A stretch of 64,000 bases of DNA. It comes from an uncultured Campylobacterales bacterium (GTDB lineage: Bacteria > Campylobacterota > Campylobacteria > Campylobacterales > Arcobacteraceae). Every line of letters starts with the position of its first letter. Within the stretch, counting starts at the first letter, position 1. The DNA is taken from the NCBI GenBank assembly GCA_938084175.1, contig CALKDR010000024.1:1-64000 (forward strand), read 5' to 3'. This document shows positions 7,702 through 15,877 of this stretch, piece after piece. The position numbers and the translations under genes were made by a program. The notes beneath the pieces are model-generated. The model made no database searches, was not told the origin of the DNA, and saw only the letters and a list, made by a program, of their open reading frames with translations.

Positions 7702-8289
7702 ATGAATACAAAATATTACTTCGCTGCTTTAATAACGGCAGTTTTCTTATTTACAGGATGCGATTCAAAATCTGAATTTGATGAAAGTTTAGTTGCAAAC
7801 GCAAAAAACAATAATCCAATTATAAAAGAATTTGTTTCCAGAACATTTAAATTAACTACAACTGATGGTAAAATTATAGAATTAACTACTACAAAAGAAG
7901 GTATAGATTTTAAAGACTACAAGGGTAAAAAAGCTATTTTAGTTGATGTTTTTGCAACTTGGTGTCCTCCTTGTATCAAAGGTATTCCAGTTTTAAAGCA
8001 GTTACGAGAAAAGTATAAAGATGATTTTGAAATAGTTTCGGTATTATTTGAAACACAAGCAGATAAACCAAAAGCGGAAGTTTTAGAGTTTATTGAAAAA
8101 TATGAAATAACTTATCCTATAACAATTGGTGATGAAAACTTTAGATTTGCAAAAGATTTAGATGATGTACAAAGAATACCAGAACTATTTTTATTTTCAA
8201 AAGATGGAAAGTTTGTTAAAAAGTTCCTAGGCGAAAGTGATATTGAAACTTATGAAAAATATCTTGATATTGCAATTGGAAAGAAATAA
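7702..8289 (+). CDS. TlpA/ResA-like thioredoxin-fold lipoprotein
   Basis: A periplasmic thiol-disulfide reductase carried on a lipid anchor. The signal peptide ends in the lipobox FTGC with Cys20 as the lipidated residue. The active site C88-PP-C91 lies in ATWCPPCIKGIP, the signature of the TlpA/ResA/CcmG group that reduces apocytochromes or other oxidised proteins. The cis-Pro region RIPELFLF is at about residue 157. The length of 195 is normal. It has its own ATG after AGGATAATT, and only 2 bases separate it from the downstream aminotransferase. It probably opposes the oxidising Dsb pair upstream. Confidence 0.88.
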   Translation: MNTKYYFAALITAVFLFTGCDSKSEFDESLVANAKNNNPIIKEFVSRTFKLTTTDGKIIELTTTKEGIDFKDYKGKKAILVDVFATWCPPCIKGIPVLKQLREKYKDDFEIVSVLFETQADKPKAEVLEFIEKYEITYPITIGDENFRFAKDLDDVQRIPELFLFSKDGKFVKKFLGESDIETYEKYLDIAIGKK

Positions 8290-8291
8290 AC

Positions 8292-9404
8292 TTGAGATAT
8301 GAAAATGTTACTTCCTTTATCGTAATGGATATTGTAAGAGAAGCACAGAAATATGAAGATACGATACATTTTGAAATAGGACAACCTGATTTAAAACCAA
8401 GTCCAAAAGTTAAAAAGGCCTTACAAAAAGCAGTTGAAAATGATGAATTTTCTTATACAGAAAGTTTAGGTTTATTAGAACTTCGAGAAAAAATATCTAC
8501 TATGTATAAAGAAAACTACAATGTAGATATTGATAGTTCAAGAATAATTTTAACTCCAGGAACTTCAGGTGCTTTTTTAATTGCTTACACATTAACATTA
8601 AAATATAAAGATAATTTAGGGCTTAGTGATCCTTCATATCCTTGTTATAAAAACTTTGCAAATATGCTGGATATCAATCCTTGTTTTATGGATATTGATA
8701 AATCTACTAATTATGAACTAACTGTAAATCATTTGAAAAAAGAAGATATCCAAGCACTTCAAATTTCTTCACCCTCAAATCCTACGGGAAATTTATACGC
8801 AAAAGATAATTTAAAAGAGTTAGTTACATATTGTAAAAATAAAAATATATCATTTATTTCAGATGAGTTATATCATGGATTAACATATGAAGATAATGCA
8901 CACACCGCCTTAGAGTTTAGTGATGATGTATTTGTTATAAATGGCTTTTCTAAATATTATTGTATGCCAGGAATGAGATTAGGGTGGATTATTGTTCCTA
9001 AAGAACTTTCAAGAGAAGCTGAAAAGATTGCTCAAAATATTTTTATTTCAGCTCCGACACTTTCTCAATACGCTGCTTTAGAAGCATTTGATGAAGAATA
9101 CTTAAGTAGTATCAAAAAGATTTTTAAACAACGTAGGGACTATTTATATGATGAATTAAGTAGTATCTTTGAAATAGATGCAAAACCCGATGGTGCATTT
9201 TATCTTTGGGCAAATATTTCAAAATATAGTGATGATAGTTTTGCATTTTCAAAAGAGCTTTTAGAGAATATACATATAGCAACTACACCTGGTGTTGATT
9301 TTGGTTCTAATAAAACAAATCAATATATTCGTTTTGCATATACAAGAGATATTGAGCATATGAAAGAGGGAATTAAAAGGTTAAAAAAGTATTTACTTAA
9401 GTGA
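8292..9404 (+). CDS. PLP-dependent aminotransferase, class I/II
   Basis: A 370-residue fold-type I aminotransferase of the aspartate-aminotransferase superfamily. The pyridoxal-phosphate lysine is K221 in NGFSKYYCMPGMRLGW. Other family marks are PSNPTGN, the DELYHGLTY cofactor-contact segment, and an Arg near the C-terminus in QYIRFAYTRD that would bind the substrate carboxylate. The substrate cannot be told from sequence. The start is TTG at 8292, only 2 bases after the TlpA-like stop, so translation is probably coupled. The next in-frame Met (FIVMDIV) is too far in. No biosynthetic partner genes are adjacent. Confidence 0.88.
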   Translation: MRYENVTSFIVMDIVREAQKYEDTIHFEIGQPDLKPSPKVKKALQKAVENDEFSYTESLGLLELREKISTMYKENYNVDIDSSRIILTPGTSGAFLIAYTLTLKYKDNLGLSDPSYPCYKNFANMLDINPCFMDIDKSTNYELTVNHLKKEDIQALQISSPSNPTGNLYAKDNLKELVTYCKNKNISFISDELYHGLTYEDNAHTALEFSDDVFVINGFSKYYCMPGMRLGWIIVPKELSREAEKIAQNIFISAPTLSQYAALEAFDEEYLSSIKKIFKQRRDYLYDELSSIFEIDAKPDGAFYLWANISKYSDDSFAFSKELLENIHIATTPGVDFGSNKTNQYIRFAYTRDIEHMKEGIKRLKKYLLK

Positions 9405-9480
9405 AAAAACTCACCTTATTTAGTAATTGTTAGAAGCTACTATTATAATAGCTTGATTAAAAAGAATTAAGTAATATTCT

Positions 9481-9891
9481 TTAATCTGTAGCTATTATAA
9501 ATCCATGGTTTTCTTCATCTTGAAAACATCCAATTTGACATTTTGTTACTTTCAAATCACTATTTTTGATTGTTGAGCCAATTTTATTTAGAGATTGACC
9601 TTTTTCTTGTGCTATTTTCCAAGCTACCTGACATTCTATTTTAGAATCTTTGCTATTTGTCTTTAACATATTATAAATTTCATCATTCATATCTGTAAAT
9701 TTTAAATCTCCAAATACACCTAGTTCACAATTTGTAATTTTTATATTCATATTACTTGTGATTTCTGCAATATTCTTAGGCTCCATGCCTATTAGCTTAG
9801 CAACTTTAAAAGCTTTTATACAAGATAGTGTACCATTTTCATCTAAATTTGTTAAAACTAAATCTGTTTGTATTGAATCTAACTTATTCAT
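9481..9891 (-). CDS. Two-repeat Cys-pair protein (C-x30-C twice), function unknown
   Basis: A 136-residue soluble protein made of an internal duplication with a period of 63 residues. Repeat 1 (about 19-64) and repeat 2 (about 82-127) share the pattern C..A.K.A...G.....I.......(I/L)K(I/V)T.C..G.F.D. Each holds two cysteines 31 positions apart: C24/C55 and C87/C118. Repeat 2 has one more Cys (C122). The conserved cysteines suggest metal or sulfur-ligand binding, or a disulfide. The helical AFKVAKLIGMEPKNIAEI segment looks helix-turn-helix-like. A TATAAT at 9921-9926 and an AAAGGT site support the start. I do not know its role. Confidence 0.72.
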   Translation of the reverse strand: MNKLDSIQTDLVLTNLDENGTLSCIKAFKVAKLIGMEPKNIAEITSNMNIKITNCELGVFGDLKFTDMNDEIYNMLKTNSKDSKIECQVAWKIAQEKGQSLNKIGSTIKNSDLKVTKCQIGCFQDEENHGFIIATD

Positions 9892-9920
9892 TTATTATCT
9901 TTACCTTTTTACTTTAGATT

Positions 9921-9926
9921 ATTATA
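9921..9926 (-). promoter_or_regulatory. -10 element (TATAAT) of the two-repeat protein gene
   Basis: Minus-strand TATAAT lies 30 bases before the ATG, with an AAAGGT ribosome site between them. Confidence 0.5.
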
Positions 9927-10023
9927 AAGTTTTAACCTTATAATTACTTTATATTATAGATTATTTATTAAAAAATATTATATTTTAAGTATTGAAAAAT
10001 CTTATAATTTGAGTTGAATAAAA

Positions 10024-10054
10024 AAATAGAGTGAAAGGAGAAGACACTCTATTT
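10024..10054 (-). terminator. Intrinsic terminator of the mla-RND operon
   Basis: Read on the minus strand, a perfect 10-bp stem (AAATAGAGTG with CACTCTATTT, 11-base loop) runs straight into a T-run. It lies about 160 bases past the RND transporter stop codon. Confidence 0.75.
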
Positions 10055-10214
10055 ATTAACCTGCATATTTGTAGGAGAATTCAAGTTTTGTATTTCGTTT
10101 ATTTATTAGGATCGTGTAACCTAACTCATGCAATAATAATAAGAAGTTTGTATTAACATTATTTAAATGTATAGTTAACCATTAGTAAATAGAATAAATT
10201 ATCCTATTTACTTT

Positions 10215-12698
10215 TTAATTAAAAGGTTTTAATATTATGATTAGTCTTGGAAGAAGAAGTAGTGCTGATGCTAAAATTGTGGCCATTACAACTACTGTTA
10301 ATAAACCAAAATAAATAGTTGGTATAAGATTTGATAAAAGAAGAATAGAAAAACCTACGACTACAACTAAAGAAGTGTAATACATAGCATATCCAATACT
10401 CTCATGAGACCTTTTCATAGCTTGTAGGTAGTTATGATCGAATTTATACTCTTCTTTATATCTATGGATATAATGGATAGTATCATCAACACCAATTCCT
10501 ATTGAAATAGCTGCAATTGTAATTGTCATAATATCTAAAGGAATACCAAACCATCCCATAATTCCAAAAATTGCTGAAATAGGAATAATATTTGCAATTA
10601 ATGCAATAAGTGCAATTTTAATAGACCTAAATAGAATTAAAAACATTACAAAAAGAATAATCAACACAAAACCTAAGGTAGAAATTTGTGAATCAAATAA
10701 TGATTGAAGCATATTATTATATAAAACCATTAGGTTTGATAGTTTATATGTAGTTTCTTTGTTTTCAATTATATCTCTTAAGTCTTTATTGATTTTATTT
10801 AATAAGTCATTTCTTCTTAAGTCTGGATTTGAATCAACTATTCTCATACTAATTCTTGCTTCATTATTTTCAATATTAATATATGGCGCTAAAATTAAAT
10901 CTTTATATCTAGGAGGAAGTTTACTATATAATAGTGCCAATGTAATTCCATCAAGTTCCTTATCATTATTTAAAAGTTTTCCTACTTTTAAAATTGAAGC
11001 CAAAGATTGAACCTTCCCAACTTCATCTAAAGAGTCTAAATAGTTATGAACTTTTAAAATTGTTTTCATTTTATCTTGTGAGAACCAATACTGTTCATCA
11101 TTTTCACTCTCTTTGTATTCATCTTCAAAATCATCAAAGAAATCATCAGAAGGTATAGTTTCAAGAGCTTTTTTCTTTACTTCTTTTACTTCATCTTTAA
11201 ACTTTATTATTACATCCAAAGGAGTTGTTCCGCCTAGATTTTCATCTATTACTTTCATTCCTTTGTAAATATCAGTACTTTGTTTAAAGTAGTTAATAAA
11301 ACTGTTCTCTACGATTAATTGTGAAGCACCTGTAAGAGAAAATACAACTACAAGTAAAGAACTTAGTAAAATAGATTTATTTTTATGTTCAACTATATAC
11401 GCTGCTTTTGTAATTAAAGAAAAATTAGAATTCTTTTTTCTTTCATGTTCATCTTTCTTCTTTACAAGAATTAAAATAATAGGAAAAACTAAAAAAGCAA
11501 TGATTAAAGAAATTGCAATTCCAGCACTCATCATTAGCCCAAGGTTTTTAACAGGCTGAATACTTGATAAGACTAAAGATGCAAAACCTGTAATAGTTGT
11601 GATAATTGCAAAAAATGAAGGATTCATTTTTGATAAAACTGTATTTATTACTAGTTTATACTGGCTTGCATTTTTATATTTTACATTTAATTCTCTATAT
11701 CGAACAATTAAGTGAAGAACTATTGAAATTGTGATAATCAATTGTAAAGCAATAAAGTTTGATGAAATTACAGTAACTTCCCAGTTAAATAAACCAAGTA
11801 CCCCAGCTGTTGAAACAACAGATAATAAACAAATAGCAATTGGAAGTATTATCCATCTAGGATGTCTAAAAATAAGCCATAAAATAAAGATAAGTAAAAA
11901 TACTAAAGTCGAACCATAAATCATTAAATCACTTCTAACAAAACCTACAATATCATTTGCAATCATATTTATTCCACCAAGGAAAATACTTGCTTGATTA
12001 TCATATTTACTGATTATTGTTCTAATGTTTTTTATATCATTTGTTTCTTCTTCTCTTAGAATATCTCTATATTCTTTGAAACCTATAATAGTTTTATTTA
12101 AAAGATTTGTTTCTTCTTCTGTAATATTATTTGCTCTTTTTTTAGCTAATAAATCATTTCTTTTTTCTAGAAGTTCAAAATATTTTTTGTCATCTTTTAA
12201 ATGAAGTATTAATGCTGTTGTTTTAAAATCAGGACTAACTAAATTATTTGAGTAAAGTTCAGAGTTTAGAAGTTCTTTTTTTACTAAAGCTAAATCATAT
12301 TTCTTTGAACTTAATGTTTCAACACCTTCTACTAAATCAGAAATCGGACGAATAGGAGATTGAACTAAAGGTACATTTAAAATAGAAGTAGTACTTTGGA
12401 TATTTTTAAGTTCTAATAAATCATCTGTAAGTTTTTTTAATCTATCTAAGCTTTCTTTTGAAAGCAAATCTTCATTTGGAGAGTAAGTAATAACTAAAAA
12501 GTTTGGGTTGTAGTATCTTTTGTTTACTTCTCTAGAAAATTTTAAATCTTTATCATCATCAAGAAGTAATGTCTCAGCAGAAGCATCAATTTCAAGTTTT
12601 GTAGCATAGTATCCTAAAACAGTAATACTTGTTAATAAGACAAATAGTACTGCAATTGGAAATTTTAAAATCACATTATCATATATGTTTTTTATCAT
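10215..12698 (-). CDS. RND/MMPL-superfamily lipid transporter
   Basis: An 827-residue inner-membrane transporter with the duplicated RND plan. There is a first membrane helix at about 14-34, a large periplasmic loop, a five-helix block, then the same arrangement again. The second block contains GIGVDDTIHYIHRY, the acidic proton-relay signature of MMPL/HpnN-like proteins, while the matching place in the first block reads SIVLHLIVRYRE without the acids. It follows mlaC directly (the stop and start are adjacent) and mlaA. It therefore probably powers phospholipid exchange across the periplasm in place of an MlaFEDB ABC complex. The same three-gene order is known in Campylobacter jejuni. The direction of transport is not shown by sequence. 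Confidence 0.87.
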   Translation of the reverse strand: MIKNIYDNVILKFPIAVLFVLLTSITVLGYYATKLEIDASAETLLLDDDKDLKFSREVNKRYYNPNFLVITYSPNEDLLSKESLDRLKKLTDDLLELKNIQSTTSILNVPLVQSPIRPISDLVEGVETLSSKKYDLALVKKELLNSELYSNNLVSPDFKTTALILHLKDDKKYFELLEKRNDLLAKKRANNITEEETNLLNKTIIGFKEYRDILREEETNDIKNIRTIISKYDNQASIFLGGINMIANDIVGFVRSDLMIYGSTLVFLLIFILWLIFRHPRWIILPIAICLLSVVSTAGVLGLFNWEVTVISSNFIALQLIITISIVLHLIVRYRELNVKYKNASQYKLVINTVLSKMNPSFFAIITTITGFASLVLSSIQPVKNLGLMMSAGIAISLIIAFLVFPIILILVKKKDEHERKKNSNFSLITKAAYIVEHKNKSILLSSLLVVVFSLTGASQLIVENSFINYFKQSTDIYKGMKVIDENLGGTTPLDVIIKFKDEVKEVKKKALETIPSDDFFDDFEDEYKESENDEQYWFSQDKMKTILKVHNYLDSLDEVGKVQSLASILKVGKLLNNDKELDGITLALLYSKLPPRYKDLILAPYINIENNEARISMRIVDSNPDLRRNDLLNKINKDLRDIIENKETTYKLSNLMVLYNNMLQSLFDSQISTLGFVLIILFVMFLILFRSIKIALIALIANIIPISAIFGIMGWFGIPLDIMTITIAAISIGIGVDDTIHYIHRYKEEYKFDHNYLQAMKRSHESIGYAMYYTSLVVVVGFSILLLSNLIPTIYFGLLTVVVMATILASALLLLPRLIIILKPFN

Positions 12699-13298
12699 CT
12701 ATATCTTTTCGTTTGCTTCTTTCAGTGTAAGCAGCATTTCATCAAAAGTTTTTTCTTTTAATAAACCAGAAAATTGTTTTCTATATGTTTGGATAATACT
12801 AACACCAACTAAATCTACATCATAAATTAACCATTCGCTAGCTGCTCTATTTTTATAGAAGTTATAATTTATTTTATAAGTATCATCATTTCCAACTAAT
12901 TGCGAAACTAACTGTAATCTAGTTTTTTTATAAGGAAGTAGTTCTATTATTTCTACTTTTTGGTTTGTATATAATTCAAGTTTTCTAATATAAGAGCTTT
13001 TTAATTTCTTTTCAAAAACTTTTACGAACTCTTCTCTTTTTTCTTTTGATATTGAGTTCCAAGTTTTTTTACCTAAGGCAATTTTAGACATAGTATTATA
13101 ATCAAATACTGAATCTATAATTTCAATAATTTTTTGACCTTTTTGCTCTTGTTTTAAACTTTCATCTTTTAATACAAGTAAAATTGTATTAATTTTACTT
13201 TCCATTTCATTTTTTAATGTTTCTTTTTTTAAGGCACTTGCAGATGTAATTGCAAAGGTAATTAATAATAAAATTTTAAATAAATTTTTTACTTTCAT
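12699..13298 (-). CDS. MlaC-like periplasmic phospholipid-binding protein
   Basis: A 199-residue exported protein of the Ttg2D/MlaC family, which carries a phospholipid through the periplasm. A Sec signal peptide covers about residues 1-22 (ending SASA). Family features include FDYNTMSKIALGKKTWNSIS (beginning near 68), a segment typical of this family, and YDVDLVGVSIIQTYRKQF near the end. It lies between mlaA (2-base gap) and the RND transporter (no gap), so the three are one operon. It should shuttle lipids between the outer-membrane MlaA lipoprotein and the inner-membrane RND protein. Confidence 0.88.
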   Translation of the reverse strand: MKVKNLFKILLLITFAITSASALKKETLKNEMESKINTILLVLKDESLKQEQKGQKIIEIIDSVFDYNTMSKIALGKKTWNSISKEKREEFVKVFEKKLKSSYIRKLELYTNQKVEIIELLPYKKTRLQLVSQLVGNDDTYKINYNFYKNRAASEWLIYDVDLVGVSIIQTYRKQFSGLLKEKTFDEMLLTLKEANEKI

Positions 13299-13300
13299 TT

Positions 13301-14128
13301 TTATTCCTCTATTTGTTTTTTTCTAGATTGGCTATAAATATCTCTTAAAAATGGATATAAGTCTAATGCATCTTCTTTTATACTTTCGTATTGTCCTAAT
13401 CTTAATGATGTAGAATTTATTGTATTTGTAGCTGTTATTCCAATGTTTTCTAATGTATTATTAGGAATCTTATACTGAAGATCACTAGAGCCTGTAGTTG
13501 ATAAAGGACTTGTATACGAATCTGCAACTAATCCTATCATATCTCTTAAGTTAGATGGTCCTAATAAAGGTAATACAACTGGAAAACCTTCACCAACTCC
13601 ATAAAACCCTAATGTTTGACCAAAGTCTTCATCATGCTCTTGCCAATCAAATTCAGTTTTAGCAGGATCCATAAATCCAACAATACCAAAGGTACTATTA
13701 ATTAAAAACCTACCTAGTTCTTCTACTGAGTTTTGAAACTTTAGTTGTAATAAATTATTTACAAATCTAAGTGGAAATTGTAAGTTTGTAAAAAAATTAG
13801 AAACTCCAACTCTTACTGTTTGAGGAAGAATATATGTATATCCAGATGCAATTGGATTTAATGCATGTATATAAACTTTATCATTAAATGAAGTCATAAG
13901 TCTATTATATCCGCTTAATGGATCAAATACTTCAGCTTTAATATCTTGAAATTCATCTTCGAATTCGTCATTAAACTCATCATCATCTAATGAAATAGAT
14001 TCATCTATAAGTTTAATTTCTAAGTTATTTTGATTCTTTGCATTTGTAGCTTCTTTTATTGCACATGCATTAAAAGCAAAAGCTATTAAAATGATTAAAA
14101 TAATATTTTTCAAATGTACCCTTATCAA
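13301..14128 (-). CDS. mlaA: MlaA/VacJ-family outer-membrane lipoprotein
   Basis: A 275-residue lipoprotein that keeps outer-membrane lipid asymmetry by removing surface-exposed phospholipids. The signal peptide ends in FNAC with lipidated Cys22. An acidic linker follows. The family core starts at DPLSGYNRLMTSFND and includes RFLINSTFGIVGFMDPA and EDFGQTLGFYGVGEG-type segments. The start is TTG at 14128. No ATG is available upstream in frame. A TATAAT at 14140-14145 sits very close to that start, so the leader is nearly absent. It is the first gene of the mlaA-mlaC-RND operon. Confidence 0.9.
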   Translation of the reverse strand: MIRVHLKNIILIILIAFAFNACAIKEATNAKNQNNLEIKLIDESISLDDDEFNDEFEDEFQDIKAEVFDPLSGYNRLMTSFNDKVYIHALNPIASGYTYILPQTVRVGVSNFFTNLQFPLRFVNNLLQLKFQNSVEELGRFLINSTFGIVGFMDPAKTEFDWQEHDEDFGQTLGFYGVGEGFPVVLPLLGPSNLRDMIGLVADSYTSPLSTTGSSDLQYKIPNNTLENIGITATNTINSTSLRLGQYESIKEDALDLYPFLRDIYSQSRKKQIEE

Positions 14129-14139
14129 TAATTTTTTGT

Positions 14140-14145
14140 ATTATA
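14140..14145 (-). promoter_or_regulatory. -10 element (TATAAT) of the mla operon
   Basis: Minus-strand CTATATAAT lies 11 bases before the TTG start of mlaA. No Shine-Dalgarno sequence fits between them, which suggests a leaderless or nearly leaderless message. Confidence 0.45.
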
Positions 14146-14247
14146 TAGAAAAAATGTGTAGATAATGTTTAAACAATAATTTATTTGTGTTTCTAGCTTA
14201 TTAATATGCTTAATTATTAATTTATTTATCTATTATTACAAAGTAGG

Positions 14248-14253
14248 TATAAT
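14248..14253 (+). promoter_or_regulatory. -10 element (TATAAT) of yebC
   Basis: TAGGTATAATCATC lies 35 bases before the ATG, followed by a GGAG ribosome site 5 bases from the start codon. Confidence 0.6.
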
Positions 14254-14288
14254 CATCAAAAATTACAAAACAAACTATTGGAGTTATA

Positions 14289-14999
14289 ATGGGTAGAGCC
14301 TTTGAATATAGAAAAGCGTCAAAATTAAAAAGATGGGGAGCAATGTCAAGATTGTTTCCTAAATTAGCAAAGGCTATTGAAATGGCAGCAAAAGCTGGAG
14401 TTCCAGATCCTGAAATGAACTCAGCGCTTAGAACTGCAATTATAAATGCAAAAGCTGAAAATATGCCAAAAACAAATATTGAAGCTGCTATTAAAAGAGC
14501 TAGTGGAAAAGATTCTGCAAACTATACAGATGTTAACTTTGAGGGAAAGGGTCCTTTTGGTTCATTGATTTTTGTTGAAACTGCAACTGATAATAATACA
14601 AGAACAGTTGCAAATGTTAAAATGTATTTTAACAAAAATGGTGGTTCTTTAGCACCAACTGGTTCATTAGAATTTATGTTTGATAGAAAAGCATTATTTG
14701 AATTTAATAAAACTGAAGATATGGATATTGAAGAATTAGAGTTAGAACTAATAGATGCTGGTCTTGAAGAGATTGAAGAAGAAGATGGTATTGTTTTAGT
14801 AACTGCAAACTATACTGATTTTGGTACTTTAAATAGTGCATTTGAAGAAATGGGAATAGAACTTACAAAAGCTAAGTTAGAAAGAATTTCTAATAATCCT
14901 CAAGAATTTACAGAAGAACAAGAAGAAGAAATTGGAAAGTTATTAGAAAAACTTGAAGATGATGATGATGTTCAAGCTGTTTATACAAATATGGCATAA
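14289..14999 (+). CDS. yebC: YebC/PmpR family protein
   Basis: A 236-residue cytoplasmic protein of the TACO1/YebC family. Known members have been described as DNA-binding regulators and, more recently, as ribosome-associated factors that ease stalling at proline-rich stretches. Sequence marks are [20 protein letters not shown] at the start, [21 protein letters not shown]-type helices, and [19 protein letters not shown]. The length is normal. GGAG precedes the ATG, and a TATAAT lies upstream. It is a single gene ending at a strong hairpin shared with the convergent peptidase gene. Confidence 0.95.
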   Translation: MGRAFEYRKASKLKRWGAMSRLFPKLAKAIEMAAKAGVPDPEMNSALRTAIINAKAENMPKTNIEAAIKRASGKDSANYTDVNFEGKGPFGSLIFVETATDNNTRTVANVKMYFNKNGGSLAPTGSLEFMFDRKALFEFNKTEDMDIEELELELIDAGLEEIEEEDGIVLVTANYTDFGTLNSAFEEMGIELTKAKLERISNNPQEFTEEQEEEIGKLLEKLEDDDDVQAVYTNMA

Positions 15000-15008
15000 A
15001 AATCTTTA

Positions 15009-15035
15009 GTTGAAATCAATTTATTTGATTTCAAC
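15009..15035. terminator. Bidirectional terminator between yebC and the M48 gene
   Basis: GTTGAAATCAA at 15009-15019 pairs perfectly with 15025-15035 around a 5-base loop, midway between the two convergent stop codons. Confidence 0.75.
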
Positions 15036-15047
15036 TCTCTTTTAAAT

Positions 15048-15806
15048 TTACCTTCTAGTAATTTTCGCAATTGTATTTTTAATATCTTTAATTCTTGTAT
15101 TTGAACTTGGATGAGTTGAGAAAAATTCATTTTGCGCTTTTTTACCATTACTCATGTTTTTCCAAAAATTTAAAGCTTCATAAGGATTATATCCAGCTTT
15201 AACCATTAAATAAATACCAATTTCATCAGCTTCACTTTCTTGTAATCTACCATAAGGAAGCATTACTCCTAATTGTGAACCAATTCCATATGCTTGATTA
15301 AAGGCGTTTGTATAACCAGGTGCAGTAGCTGTTAATACTACATTTCCAATTAACTGAATACCTTGCTGTACTTTTGCAGAACTCATTCTTTCTACTCCAT
15401 GACGAGCAAGTGTATGTGCAACTTCATGCGACATTACAGTTGCAAGTTGATCATCATTTTTAGCAGCTTTTAAAATACCTGTACAAACAACAACTTTTCC
15501 ACCAGGTAAACAAAATGAATTCATACCATCATTTTTAACTAGATTAAATTCCCATTTAAAATCAGCTCTATTTGCAGCAGTTGCTATTTTTGCTCCAATT
15601 GCTTTTACCCTTCTTGCATCATAGCTATTATTTATTACTTCTGATTTTGCTAGGGTTTGTTTGTATGAAGACTCACCTAAAGCTAGTTCTTCTTTTTGTG
15701 ACATAAAAATCATTTGTGATCTATTTGTATATGGTGTTTTATGAGTACATCCTATGATTATTAATACTGTTATACCTACTAAAATAAAATTTCTTAATAG
15801 TTTCAT
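15048..15806 (-). CDS. M48-family metallopeptidase lipoprotein
   Basis: A 252-residue zinc peptidase anchored in the envelope. The signal peptide ends in the lipobox IIGC (Cys20). The zinc site H127-EVA-H131 lies in VMSHEVAHTLARHG, and the third ligand is E192 in QESEADEIG. This matches the Oma1/LoiP/BepA-like branch of M48, which acts in outer-membrane protein quality control. It lacks the TPR extension of BepA, so it is closer to LoiP or YcaL. A TATAAT at 15841-15846 and a GGAAAA stretch support the start. It is convergent with yebC and separated from it by a terminator. Confidence 0.9.
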   Translation of the reverse strand: MKLLRNFILVGITVLIIIGCTHKTPYTNRSQMIFMSQKEELALGESSYKQTLAKSEVINNSYDARRVKAIGAKIATAANRADFKWEFNLVKNDGMNSFCLPGGKVVVCTGILKAAKNDDQLATVMSHEVAHTLARHGVERMSSAKVQQGIQLIGNVVLTATAPGYTNAFNQAYGIGSQLGVMLPYGRLQESEADEIGIYLMVKAGYNPYEALNFWKNMSNGKKAQNEFFSTHPSSNTRIKDIKNTIAKITRR

Positions 15807-15840
15807 AACTTTTCCTTTTTATTATCTTGTAATTTTAATT

Positions 15841-15846
15841 ATTATA
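15841..15846 (-). promoter_or_regulatory. -10 element (TATAAT) of the M48 peptidase gene
   Basis: Minus-strand GCTATAAT lies 35 bases before the ATG at 15806. Confidence 0.5.
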
Positions 15847-15877
15847 GCAAAAGAATATTATCTAATAATGACATTAA

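Larger units (their letters stand above)
9892..10214. other. 323-base gene-poor spacer
   Basis: It holds the promoter of the two-repeat protein at its left end and two hairpins that lie downstream of the RND transporter gene on the minus strand. One at 10184-10212 (9-bp perfect stem) begins two bases past the stop codon. The other is at 10024-10054. I found no convincing gene between them. The longest frames are about 20 codons. Confidence 0.6.

Noticed and set aside
10055-10183. A 22-codon TTG frame beginning near 10095 after a GGAG-like site
   Set aside because: It lies downstream of the mla terminator, has no hydrophobic or conserved pattern, and the ribosome-site spacing is poor.
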